Source of the DNA: Myxococcales bacterium
Lineage (GTDB): Bacteria > Myxococcota > Polyangia > Polyangiales > Polyangiaceae
Assembly (NCBI GenBank): GCA_003151595.1
Contig: PLXW01000060.1
Span: 1 to 64,000, forward strand
Direction: 5' to 3'
DNA length: 64,000 nucleotides
In this document: positions 18,219-26,834 of the stretch, one piece after another
How positions within the stretch are numbered: the stretch's first letter is position 1
Layout: each line of letters starts with the position of its first letter
Position numbers and translations under genes: made by a program
Notes under the pieces: generated by a model
The model's database searches: none
Told to the model about the DNA's origin: nothing
Seen by the model: only the letters and a program-made list of their open reading frames with translations

Positions 18219-19202
18219 CTACTCCTGGACCGGCTCCGCGGCCGGTGCGCCGGGTCGCGGCCCCGGAACCGCGACGGGCTTCCTCGCCCCGGGCTGCGCG
18301 GCCGTCGATCCTTCCGTCCGAGCCGGGGAGACGACGACCGACGGATTCGGCGCAGCGATGACGAGGTTCCCGTCCACGCCGGCCTGCCGGTAGATCTCCG
18401 GCATCTTCTGCTGCATGTCGAACTGCAAGAACTCCGGATAGTGCCGCAGCGCTTCGCCGATCCGCTCGATGCGAATGGCTTGTGACTCGCCTTCCTTCTC
18501 GGAGAGGTCGCGTCGCATGCTCATCGTCTGGATCTCCGCCGTGACGCGCTCGCGCTCGGCGATCGCCTTGTCGCGGAGAATGGCCTGGACCGCGCGATCC
18601 GTGTTCGCCGTATCCATCTGATCCGGGAAATCGAGGTTCGACAGGTTCACCTCGTACACGAGCGCGAGGTTCTTCTCCCGGTGGGCGATGATCTCGATGA
18701 ACCGCTTCCGGATGAGCGCCAGGATCTCCTCGCGCTTGTCGTTGATGTCGTTCGCGCGATACGGCGACACGACCTCCCGCACCGCCTCGCCGACGGCGGG
18801 CTGCACGTAGGTCTGATAGACGCGCATCGCCGTCACGATCTTGTGCTCGTCGGGCGGAAGGTTCGCGAGGAGCGTCTCCACGCCGGAGTCGGAGCAGTCC
18901 GCCGAGAAACGAACGTAGATGTTGAGGCCGAACTGCACGCCATCCTTGGTGAGCGCGTTGAGCGGCTCACGCATCGTGCTGGTCGAGCACTCGACGCCGT
19001 GCACCTCGTTGTAGGTGCCCGTGAAGTACGTGCCCGGGCCGAGGACCGGGCCATAAAATCCCGTCCTCCCCGCGTAGAAGGCGAGCATGCCGGTCCCACC
19101 GAACATTCGCCCACGATTCGCTTGCGCGATCTCGCCCGTTCCGCAGCCTCCTAAAAAGAGGGTCGCAGCGACCATTGCCAGCACTCGGCGTTCGACGTTC
19201 AT
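18219..19202 (-). CDS. Band 7/SPFH-domain lipoprotein
   Basis: 327 residues from the ATG at 19200-19202, where a lipoprotein signal begins (VAATLFLGGCGTG). Residues about 25-230 are an SPFH/prohibitin domain: LGPGTYF, a segment on KDGVQFGLNIYVRFSA, VGEAVREVV, LALIRKRFIEI, and the helical RAVQAILRDKAIAERERVTAEI repeat. The C-terminus is Pro/Ala-rich. Most SPFH proteins face the cytoplasm or use an uncleaved anchor; a lipobox would place this one in the periplasm or outer membrane. It lies 70 bases after a histidine kinase gene on the same strand and may be co-transcribed. It probably scaffolds membrane complexes. Confidence 0.85.
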   Translation of the reverse strand: MNVERRVLAMVAATLFLGGCGTGEIAQANRGRMFGGTGMLAFYAGRTGFYGPVLGPGTYFTGTYNEVHGVECSTSTMREPLNALTKDGVQFGLNIYVRFSADCSDSGVETLLANLPPDEHKIVTAMRVYQTYVQPAVGEAVREVVSPYRANDINDKREEILALIRKRFIEIIAHREKNLALVYEVNLSNLDFPDQMDTANTDRAVQAILRDKAIAERERVTAEIQTMSMRRDLSEKEGESQAIRIERIGEALRHYPEFLQFDMQQKMPEIYRQAGVDGNLVIAAPNPSVVVSPARTEGSTAAQPGARKPVAVPGPRPGAPAAEPVQE

Positions 19203-19272
19203 GGCGTTCACCCTTTCTGTCGCGTCTGGCGCGTGCATGTAGCGGGCCGATGACGCGCGAAAGTGACGAGCG

Positions 19273-20679
19273 TCAATGCGTGACGTGCGGCTGCTCGTGC
19301 TCTCGCGCGATCGCCGGGATCTCGATGCACGCGCGCGTGCCCGATTCCCGCTCGCGCGGCTCGATCGCCAGAGAGCCGCGATGGTGTTTGACGATCTCGT
19401 TCGTGATGGCGAGCCCGAGGCCGGTCCCTTTTCCGTTCGCCTTCGTCGTGAAGAACGGCTCACCGACGCGCGCGGCCAGCTCTTTCGGAATGCCCGATCC
19501 ATCGTCGATGACGACGAACGCGACGTGCTCCAGGTCGCCGCGGACGCTGAGCGCCACGTGTCCCCCGCGCGGGCATGCGTCGCAGGCGTTGAGCAGCAGG
19601 TTCGCCAGCGCCTGTTCGAGAAGGCGTGGCTCGCAGGCGATCGACGGGAGCGCGCGCGCGACGTCCGAGGTGAGCTCGACGCCCGCCTCGGCGAAGCGAT
19701 GCTCGACGAGATCGACCGACGCGCGCGCGATCGCGCTCGGCTCTGCGCGATCGAACGCCGGGGACTCGCCGCGCGCGAGCGACAAGAAGCCGCGGATGAC
19801 GCGCCCGATGCGCTCGCCTTGCTCGACGATGGCGTCGACCGCGCGGCGCGTCCGCTCGTCGTCATCGACCCTCCGGCGGAGCTGCTCGGCCCGGCCGAGG
19901 ATCACGCCGAGCGGCGTCGACACCTCGTGCGCGATCCCGGTCGCCAGCGCGCCCAGCGTCGCGAGCTTGTCGGCGCGAACGAGCCGTTCGTCGAGCGTGC
20001 GCGCCGCTTCTGCGACGGCGAGCTCGCGTTCGAGCTCGAGCTGTTCACGCTGCTTCCGCAGGGCGAAGCCACCGAACGCGAACACCAGACCCGCGCTCAG
20101 CACCACCGCGAGGATCAGGCGCCGCTGCGCCCGCAGCTCGCGGTCGCGCTCTTCTTGAGCCGAGGCGACGACGGCGATCGTCCACGTCTTCGGAGCTCCC
20201 TCTGCGATCGACGCGAAGCCCACCATCGCCGTGCGCGCCGGAAGCCCGAGCGCAGCGGCTTCTTCGCGTGTGAGGCGCACCCACGAGTCGCCCCGCGCGA
20301 TCGCGGCTTCGATCGCCGCGTGCCGGATCGTCGAGCCGTCGGTGCGAACCAGCCCCTCGTGCCCCGCCCGCGCGAAGAGGAGCTCGACGTGACCTGGCTT
20401 CTCGACGCGGTGCAGACCTCCGACGATGGTCGTCGACGGCGTCGCGTCGTCGCTCGCGGCGAGTCGCCGCGCCACCGGGTCGGCGAGCCCATTCGCGAGC
20501 GCGACCTGAGCCGAAGCGAAGTCCTCCAGAGCCGACGACGACTCGCGCCGCGCGTCCCAGTACGCGATCGCGGCGACGGCGCACACCGCGAGCACCATCG
20601 CGATCCAGACGCGCGCCGTCCCTCGGAGCGTGACCGCCGCGCTTCCACGCGGGCCTTGTGCGGGCACGGTCATGGGCAT
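19273..20679 (-). CDS. Sensor histidine kinase
   Basis: 468 residues, ATG 20677-20679. Membrane helices at about 24-41 and 187-205 enclose a periplasmic sensor of about 145 residues with no known fold. Then a HisKA segment with His251 (GIAHEVSTPLG), an HATPase region with NLLLNACDACP, DDGSGIP, GEPFFTTKANGKGTGLGLAI. All catalytic boxes are intact. No response regulator gene adjoins it. It is divergent from the RND efflux operon, with a 208-base shared control region. This suggests, without proof, that it regulates that operon through a distant partner. Confidence 0.93.
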   Translation of the reverse strand: MPMTVPAQGPRGSAAVTLRGTARVWIAMVLAVCAVAAIAYWDARRESSSALEDFASAQVALANGLADPVARRLAASDDATPSTTIVGGLHRVEKPGHVELLFARAGHEGLVRTDGSTIRHAAIEAAIARGDSWVRLTREEAAALGLPARTAMVGFASIAEGAPKTWTIAVVASAQEERDRELRAQRRLILAVVLSAGLVFAFGGFALRKQREQLELERELAVAEAARTLDERLVRADKLATLGALATGIAHEVSTPLGVILGRAEQLRRRVDDDERTRRAVDAIVEQGERIGRVIRGFLSLARGESPAFDRAEPSAIARASVDLVEHRFAEAGVELTSDVARALPSIACEPRLLEQALANLLLNACDACPRGGHVALSVRGDLEHVAFVVIDDGSGIPKELAARVGEPFFTTKANGKGTGLGLAITNEIVKHHRGSLAIEPRERESGTRACIEIPAIAREHEQPHVTH

Positions 20680-20764
20680 GCTGACCAGCAACCCACGTGC
20701 CTCGGGCGGCGACGGGCATTTCCGCGGTGAAATGAGCGACGATGCGTGACGTGCATCGGGAAAT

Positions 20765-20785
20765 TTTCCGAATGCCATTCGGAAA
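20765..20785. promoter_or_regulatory. Operator-like dyad between histidine kinase and RND operon
   Basis: TTTCCGAAT-GCC-ATTCGGAAA has nine-base perfect arms around a three-base centre. It lies 86 bp before the kinase start and 103 bp before the TolC-like gene, in the only AT-rich part of the intergenic region. This is the size and symmetry expected of a dimeric regulator site that could control both directions. No regulator is encoded next to it. Confidence 0.5.
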
Positions 20786-20842
20786 CTCTCCGTCCCGATC
20801 GGAGCCTCGACCCGCGTGCTCGATCGAATTCAGTCGAAATTC

Positions 20843-20876
20843 AGGAGGTGTCGTCATGGCACACAGACTGCGTTGA
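20843..20876 (+). promoter_or_regulatory. Shine-Dalgarno and six-codon leader ORF before RND operon
   Basis: AGGAGG at 20843-20848 is a near-perfect ribosome binding site for the ATG at 20856, which opens a six-codon frame (MAHRLR) closed by TGA at 20874-20876. The first operon gene starts 11 bases later, out of frame, with no site of its own. Ribosomes must either re-initiate or the leader may control expression as in some resistance operons. A sequencing frameshift at this point is an alternative. Confidence 0.5.
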
Positions 20877-20887
20877 GCGGCCGGAAC

Positions 20888-22300
20888 ATGCCCCGGGCCG
20901 CCTCGACGATCTTCGCTTCCGCCCTCGCCATCACGCTCGGACCATCCGCGCTCGCCGAGCTCCCCGCGACTCCGGCGCCCGAGGTGTCCTTGCTGCCGGT
21001 GACGCGATCGATGTCGCTCGACGAAGCGCTGGCGTACGCGCGCGCGCATCAACCGGCGGTGCTCGCCGGGATCGCGCGCGTCGCTGCGGCGAAGGAAGCG
21101 GCGAACGTTCCGCGCGCGCAGTGGCAACCGCTCATCGGCGTCAGCGCGCAGCTCCTCGGCGCGACGGCGAACAACACGACGGCGTCGTACGTGAGCCCCA
21201 CCTTCATGGACGTCCCGCGCATCGGCGCGACGCGCGCCGTGTCGACCGGAACGTGGCAGCCGTACCCCTCGACGTTCGTGGGAGCCGGCGTCGTCCAGGA
21301 GGCGTTCGACTTCGGGCGCATCGCGGCGCAAGCGGCGGCGGCCGACGCGCTCATCGACGTGCAGAAGCAGACGTCGGCCAACGCGCTCCTCGACGTCACG
21401 TACACCGTCGAAGAGGCGTACTTCGCGACCTACGCCGCCAAGGCCGTGCTGACGGCGTCCGAAGATGCGTTCACCCGCGCGAAGGCTCACCGCGATCTCG
21501 CCAAGTCCGGCGTCGACTCCGGGATGCGGCCGCCGATCGAGCTCACGCGCGCCGAGGCCGATCTCGCCCGCTTCGACGCCGGTCGGATCAAGGCGCGCGG
21601 CGGGCTGGAGACGGCGCGGGCGGTCTTCGCCGCGTCGGTCGGAGTGACGGACGCCGCGCTCGACGTCGCCGGGACGCCGCCGGTGCCGCTCGATCTCCCC
21701 GCGCTCAACGCCGCCATCGCGCAAGCGGGCGCGCGCGACCCGCGCATCCTGGCCGCGCTCGCGCAGCTCCGCGCGCAAGAGGAGCAGACACGCGCCATCC
21801 GCGCGACGACGCGACCCGATCTCTCCCTGACTGGAACCATCTCCGCGCGCGCAGGCGGAGCCCTTCCGTCGTCGGGCGTCGCCGCCAACCAGGACGGCTG
21901 GCTTCCCAACGTCCCCAACTGGGACGTCGGGCTCGTCCTCTCCTGGCCGCTCTTCGATCCCGTCGTCCATGCGCGCGCCGAGGCCTCGCATCTTGCGGAG
22001 GACGTACACCGCGAAGAGCTGAACCAGGCGCGCTTCGAAGAGGTCGCCGCCATTCGTGGCGCATACGTGGCGGCCGCGGTCGCGCGGAGCGAGCTCCCCG
22101 CGCTCCAGCAATCGCTCACCGCTGCGCGATCGAACTGGGCTCAGGCCGACGCGCGCTTCCGCGCGGGGCTCGGTACGGCCGTCGAGCTGGCCGACGCCGA
22201 AGCGTTGCTGGCCGACGCCGAGATCAACCTCGCGGTCGGCGTGTTCGAGGTCGCGCGCACGCGGGCCACCTTTGGAAGACGAGTCGCAGAGGCCATCTGA
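20888..22300 (+). CDS. TolC-family outer membrane efflux protein
   Basis: 470 residues; start at ATG 20888, where a signal peptide begins (IFASALAITLGPSALA). Two homologous outer-membrane-efflux repeats are visible: the first begins SLDEALAYARAHQPAVLAG and includes the long helix AQAAAADALIDVQKQTS, the second begins about residue 250 (LNAAIAQAGARDPRILA) and ends with AVELADAEALLADAEINLAVG. Length is standard for the family. It forms the outer-membrane duct of the exporter whose adaptor and pump genes follow without gaps. A leader ORF precedes it. Confidence 0.93.
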   Translation: MPRAASTIFASALAITLGPSALAELPATPAPEVSLLPVTRSMSLDEALAYARAHQPAVLAGIARVAAAKEAANVPRAQWQPLIGVSAQLLGATANNTTASYVSPTFMDVPRIGATRAVSTGTWQPYPSTFVGAGVVQEAFDFGRIAAQAAAADALIDVQKQTSANALLDVTYTVEEAYFATYAAKAVLTASEDAFTRAKAHRDLAKSGVDSGMRPPIELTRAEADLARFDAGRIKARGGLETARAVFAASVGVTDAALDVAGTPPVPLDLPALNAAIAQAGARDPRILAALAQLRAQEEQTRAIRATTRPDLSLTGTISARAGGALPSSGVAANQDGWLPNVPNWDVGLVLSWPLFDPVVHARAEASHLAEDVHREELNQARFEEVAAIRGAYVAAAVARSELPALQQSLTAARSNWAQADARFRAGLGTAVELADAEALLADAEINLAVGVFEVARTRATFGRRVAEAI

Positions 22301-23533
22301 ATGGAACCACTCATGAGCAAGCACGACGACGCTGCGCCGGAAGCCGCCGCGCCTGAAGCCACGAAGAAGGGATCGCCCATGATCCCGCTGACGATCGGCG
22401 GCGGAGTGCTGGTCGTGCTCGCGCTCGGCGCCGCGCTCATTCACCACGCCGAGTCCAAGACCAACCACGTCGCGCTCTCCGCCGAGCCCAAGCCCGTCAC
22501 GGTCGTCGAGGCGAAGGCGAGCTCCTACCGTGCGCGCCGCAGCTACATCGGGCGGCTCGATCCGTGGGTCGCCGCCAGCGTCGGCCCGCAGTTCGTCTCG
22601 GCCTACGTGAGCACCGTGCTCGTGCGGCCCGGCGCGTTCGTGCGGCAAGGCCAGGTCCTGGCGACGCTCGATTGCCGGAACGCGAACGCGATGGCGCAGG
22701 CGGTCGACATGCAAGCGCGCGCGCTGAGCGATCAGCAGGTCGCGCTCTCGCACGAGTCGTCGCGCATCACGAGCATGCTCGACGGCGGCTTCGTGTCACC
22801 CAACGAAGCGGAGCAGAAGAGCGCGCAGAGCTCGTCGAAGCAGGCCGAGCTCCTCGCGCAGAAAGCGAAGCTGATCGGCACGTCGCTCGAGGTCAACGAC
22901 TGCATCTTGCGCGCTCCGTTCGACGGCGACGTCGCGACGCGCTCTGCCGACCCCGGCGCGTTCGTGCGTCCGGGGACGGCGATCGTCTCGGTCGTCGATC
23001 GCAGCACCGTGCGGATGACGGTCGACGTCCCCGAGAACGATTTCGACATCGTCGCACCGGGCAAGGTCATCCGGCTCCTCGAGTATGCGACTGGGCAGGA
23101 GATCTTGGGATCGATCACGCGCCGGTCGCCGGCGGCCGATCCCGGCACGCGTACGGTTCACGTCGAGGTCGACATCCCCGATCCGACGCGCGAGATCCCC
23201 GTCGGCACGACGGGCGAGCTTCGCGTCGACGTCGGCGATGCCATGCCGGCGACCGAGGTCCCGCTGGCCGCCGCGAACGTCACCGACACCAAGTCGACGC
23301 TCTTCGTCATCGACGGCGACGTCGCGCACGCCAGGGTTTTCGTGGCCCTCGGCGAGGCGCAGGGGGTGCTGTACGTGAAGCCGAGCGATCTCGCGCCGGG
23401 GACGCGCGTCGTCACGCAGGGGCGCGCCGTCTTGAAGGACGGAGATCAGGTCATCGCCAAGATCGAAACGGCGGGCCCCCTCGATGCCGCGGCGATGGCC
23501 GCGCCGGCCGACACCACCGGAGCGACGCCGTGA
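22301..23533 (+). CDS. RND efflux periplasmic adaptor (HlyD/MFP family)
   Basis: 410 residues. Starts on the base after the TolC stop; a second ATG 12 bases later (MSKHDD) is also possible. A membrane anchor (IGGGVLVVLALGAALIHHA) precedes the lipoyl-like halves: VSTVLVRPGAFVRQGQVLATLD and LRAPFDGDVATRSADPGAFVRPG, joined by a helical hairpin at about 130-180. A beta-barrel domain with VDVPENDFD follows, and a C-terminal membrane-proximal region. It links the pump to the outer-membrane duct. The substrate cannot be read from it. Confidence 0.93.
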   Translation: MEPLMSKHDDAAPEAAAPEATKKGSPMIPLTIGGGVLVVLALGAALIHHAESKTNHVALSAEPKPVTVVEAKASSYRARRSYIGRLDPWVAASVGPQFVSAYVSTVLVRPGAFVRQGQVLATLDCRNANAMAQAVDMQARALSDQQVALSHESSRITSMLDGGFVSPNEAEQKSAQSSSKQAELLAQKAKLIGTSLEVNDCILRAPFDGDVATRSADPGAFVRPGTAIVSVVDRSTVRMTVDVPENDFDIVAPGKVIRLLEYATGQEILGSITRRSPAADPGTRTVHVEVDIPDPTREIPVGTTGELRVDVGDAMPATEVPLAAANVTDTKSTLFVIDGDVAHARVFVALGEAQGVLYVKPSDLAPGTRVVTQGRAVLKDGDQVIAKIETAGPLDAAAMAAPADTTGATP

Positions 23534-26500
23534 CCGGCTTCTCGCTGCGCAACCCGATCATGATCCTGATGCTCTGCATCGCGGTCATCGTCTTCGCCGG
23601 CGTCGTGACGCCGCGCATGCCCATCGACACGTTCCCCGAGCTCACGCCGCCGGTGCTCATCATCGGAACGCTCGCGCCGGGCCTCGGCCCCAAGGACGTC
23701 GAGAAGACGATCTCGTGGCGCCTCGAGAAGTACGTGAGCGCGACGCCGGGCGTCGATCACGTCGAGAGCCTCTCGCGGAACAACTTCAGCGTCATCTACG
23801 TGTGGCTGAAGTGGGGCACAGATCTCAACGCGGCGCAGACGCTCGTGCAATCGCAGGCCGGGTTCGCGATGGCCGCCGTTCCCAAATCGCTCGGCGTCCT
23901 TCCGCCGTTCGTCCTCCAGTACGATCCGTCGAACGCGCCGGTGATTCAGGTCGTCGTGAGCGGAGAGGGGTACACCGGTCCGCAGCTCTACGACTACGCC
24001 TTCAACAACGTCGAGCCGCTGCTCGAGGGGATCTCGGGCGTCGCCAGCGCCGCGCCCGACGGCGGGCGGATGCGGCAGATCAACGTGGTCGTCGATCCCG
24101 CGAAGGCGCAGGCCCGGAACGTCACCGCCAGTGACGTGGCCGCGGCCGTCGCCGGCTCCAACGCGCTCCTGCCGGCGGGAGAGTTCATCGCGCCGAAGTT
24201 CGACGCCAACGTCTACACGAACGCGATTCCGAAGCGCCCGTCCACGATCGGTGAGGCTCCCGTCAAGGTCGTGGACGGTCGCCCGGTTCTCATTCGAGAC
24301 GTGGCGCACGTCGATGACGGAGGTACGCCGCTCACGCAGTCGGTGTCGGTCAACGGGAAGGCCGCGGTGTACCTCAACGTGCTGCGCGTCCCGGGTGGGA
24401 ACACGATTCAGATCGTCGACGCCGTGAAGGACGTCGTCGCGAACCTCAAAGACCTGCCGCCCGGGGTGAAGGTGCAGGCCTTCTTCGATCAGTCGACGTT
24501 CGTGCGGACGACGTACGCGGGGCTCAAGAAAGAGATCATCCAGGCGCTCGTCCTCATCGGCCTCGTGATCTTGCTGTTCCTCCAGAGCCTGCGCGGCACG
24601 CTGATCGTGTCGGTCGCGATCCCGCTCTCATTCGCGATCACGCTCATCGTGCTCCACGCCAGCGGCCAGACGCTCAACGCCTTCACGCTCGGCGGGCTCA
24701 CGCTCGCCATGGGGCGGCTCGTCGACGATGCGGTCGTCGTCCTGGAGTCGATCCATCGCCACCAGCGCATGGGCATGTCGCCGAGAGAGGCCGCGCTGGA
24801 GGGGGCGAACTCCGTCGCGCTCCCCGTGCTGGCGTCGACGTTGACGACGATGGCCGTGCTCCTCCCGGTCCTGCTCCTCGCCGGCCTCGCGAAGAAGCTC
24901 TTCGCGCCGCTCGCGCTCACCGTCGCCGTGGCGATGATCGCTTCGTACTTCGTCAGCATGATGGTGACGCCGGTGGCGTGCCGGTACTTCCTCGGCCACG
25001 CCGAGCACGGCAGGGTCGGCAAGTCGGTCGAGCAGGCGATCGACCGTCTCGCCGAGAGTTACTCGAAGCTCCTTCGCCGGACGCTCCCGTACCGATGGTC
25101 GATCGTTGGAGCGTCGGTCGTGCTCGTCCTCGCGAGCGGCGTGGCGGCGGCGCGCCTACCGAGCACGTTCTTCCCCGAGATCGACGAGTCGATGGACCAG
25201 ATCTACGTCCGCTTCCAGCCGGGCGTGTCGATCGACGAGGCCGCCGCGAAGCTCAGCGCGATGGGCAAGACGCTCTCGCAGGAGCTCCCGGACGACTGCG
25301 TGAAGATGGTGATCGCGAACATCGGCATGCCGCAGAACGCGCGCGCCTTGCTCGTGAGCCCCAACGTCGGCCCGCACACCGGATACCTCCGCATCGCGTT
25401 CACCGATCCCGAGGAGAGGAAGCACTCGCAGGCGCAGCTCGCCGCCGAAGCGCGCGCCATCCTCAAACGGGAGTACCCCGGCGTGGAGACGCTGCAGGCG
25501 CCCGGAGGCCTCGTCGCGAGCGTCTTCGCGAACGGCTACGTCGCGCCGATCGTCGTCGAGGTGCGAGGCGAGAATCTCGCGGAGCTCGAGACCGAGTCGA
25601 AGGCCATCGCCGAGGTCGCGCGAACGGTGCCGGGCATTCGCGACGTGCGCGTCACGTTGCAGCTCGACTACCCCGAGCTCCACGTCGACATGGATCGCGA
25701 GAAGGCGGGGCTCGTCGGAGTCACGTCGAAGACCGCCGCCGAGGCGACGCTCGAAGCGACGCTCGGCAACATCAACGCGCCCGGCGTGTGGATCGACTCC
25801 AACAACGGCCAGTCGTATTACGTCGTCACGTTCTACGAAGGCTCGAAGGTCGCCGACACGCAGCAGATGGCCGGCCTCCCGGTGCGGGTCAGCGACGAGG
25901 GGCGCGCGGTCCTCCTCGGGGCGTACTCCGAGATTCACCGCCAGCTCGGCCCGATCGCCGTCGAGCGCAACCACCTCGAGCGCGCGGCGCACGTCCTCAT
26001 GGTCACCGAAGGGCGCGACATGGGGAGCGCCGCGAACGATCTCGAGGAGGCGCTGCACCGCGACGTGAAGACCCAGAACGTCCACTGGTCCTTCGCCGGA
26101 CAGATCGAGCTGATGAGGACGACGTTCTCCGGCCTCGGTCTCGCGCTGGCGCTGGCCGTGATGGTCGTCTTCATGATCATGGCGTCGCAGTTCAAGTCGC
26201 TGCGCCTCCCGTTCGTCATGCTGTTCACGATCCCGGTGTCGCTCGTGGGGATAGTGCTCGCGCTGATGGCGGCAGGGCAGGGGTTCTCGATCACGGCGCT
26301 CATGGGCGTTCTCATGGTCATCGGGATCGCCGTCTCGAACGGCATCCTCCTGGTCGACGACGCGAACCGGCGCTTCCTCGAAGGTGCGCAGAAGATCGAC
26401 GCGGTCGTGGCGGGCGCGCGCTCGCGGTTCGTCCCCATCGTGATGACGAGCCTGGCGACGGTCATCGGGTTGATTCCGACGGCGATGGCGCTCGAGCACG

Positions 26501-26667
26501 GGTCGGAGGCGAACCAGCCGCTGGCGCTCGCCGTCGTCGGAGGGCTGACGTCGTCGACGCTCCTCTCGCTCTTCCTCGTGCCGGTGATGTTCCTCTTCTT
26601 CGCGAAGAAGCCCGCCGACGAGGCGGAGAGCGAGGCGTCGGCGGCGCTCGGAGAGGCGCACGCGTAG
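23530..26667 (+). CDS. RND efflux permease (HAE1/AcrB-like)
   Basis: 1,045 residues; the GTG start at 23530 overlaps the adaptor stop by four bases. Full AcrB layout: first helix (RNPIMILMLCIAVIVFAGVV), periplasmic porter domain 1, helices 2-6 with LTLAMGRLVDDAVVVLESIHRH, in which the Asp-Asp pair is part of the proton relay, porter domain 2 and helices 8-12 ending in ALAVVGGLTSSTLLSLFLVPVMF. The inserts at the porter domains suggest a multidrug or metal-type pump; the sequence has no heavy-metal signature that I can identify. It forms a complete tripartite system with the two genes before it. Confidence 0.95.
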   Translation: MTGFSLRNPIMILMLCIAVIVFAGVVTPRMPIDTFPELTPPVLIIGTLAPGLGPKDVEKTISWRLEKYVSATPGVDHVESLSRNNFSVIYVWLKWGTDLNAAQTLVQSQAGFAMAAVPKSLGVLPPFVLQYDPSNAPVIQVVVSGEGYTGPQLYDYAFNNVEPLLEGISGVASAAPDGGRMRQINVVVDPAKAQARNVTASDVAAAVAGSNALLPAGEFIAPKFDANVYTNAIPKRPSTIGEAPVKVVDGRPVLIRDVAHVDDGGTPLTQSVSVNGKAAVYLNVLRVPGGNTIQIVDAVKDVVANLKDLPPGVKVQAFFDQSTFVRTTYAGLKKEIIQALVLIGLVILLFLQSLRGTLIVSVAIPLSFAITLIVLHASGQTLNAFTLGGLTLAMGRLVDDAVVVLESIHRHQRMGMSPREAALEGANSVALPVLASTLTTMAVLLPVLLLAGLAKKLFAPLALTVAVAMIASYFVSMMVTPVACRYFLGHAEHGRVGKSVEQAIDRLAESYSKLLRRTLPYRWSIVGASVVLVLASGVAAARLPSTFFPEIDESMDQIYVRFQPGVSIDEAAAKLSAMGKTLSQELPDDCVKMVIANIGMPQNARALLVSPNVGPHTGYLRIAFTDPEERKHSQAQLAAEARAILKREYPGVETLQAPGGLVASVFANGYVAPIVVEVRGENLAELETESKAIAEVARTVPGIRDVRVTLQLDYPELHVDMDREKAGLVGVTSKTAAEATLEATLGNINAPGVWIDSNNGQSYYVVTFYEGSKVADTQQMAGLPVRVSDEGRAVLLGAYSEIHRQLGPIAVERNHLERAAHVLMVTEGRDMGSAANDLEEALHRDVKTQNVHWSFAGQIELMRTTFSGLGLALALAVMVVFMIMASQFKSLRLPFVMLFTIPVSLVGIVLALMAAGQGFSITALMGVLMVIGIAVSNGILLVDDANRRFLEGAQKIDAVVAGARSRFVPIVMTSLATVIGLIPTAMALEHGSEANQPLALAVVGGLTSSTLLSLFLVPVMFLFFAKKPADEAESEASAALGEAHA

Positions 26668-26688
26668 CCGCGGAATTTACCGCTCGAA

Positions 26689-26744
26689 TCGCGGTGTCAT
26701 CCCACGACACCGCGAGCCCCCCTCCGGTGTCGCCCGACGACACC
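26689..26744. promoter_or_regulatory. Two adjacent dyads with GGTGTC half-sites
   Basis: TCGCGGTGTC (26689-26698) and GACACCGCGA (26706-26715) form a ten-base perfect stem; GGTGTCG (26726-26732) and CGACACC (26738-26744) form a seven-base stem. Four GGTGTC half-sites thus lie within 52 bases, with the two dyad centres about 33 bp apart. They follow the RND stop and precede the lysozyme gene. They could be a GC-rich terminator pair or a double operator; no T-tract follows. Confidence 0.4.
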
Positions 26745-26834
26745 TGCGCGCCTGATCCCGCGGACATGCGACCCGCGTCGGCGCGATCGTGCGACGGCCT
26801 GCCGGTTGCTCATGCACCGCGCGAGGTGGCGAGC

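Noticed and set aside
19276..20754. 13-bp sequence ATGCGTGACGTGC found at 19276-19288 and 20742-20754 on either side of the histidine kinase
   Set aside because: The first copy lies in the end of the kinase coding sequence; a chance match in GC-rich DNA is likely, and no element boundary is seen.
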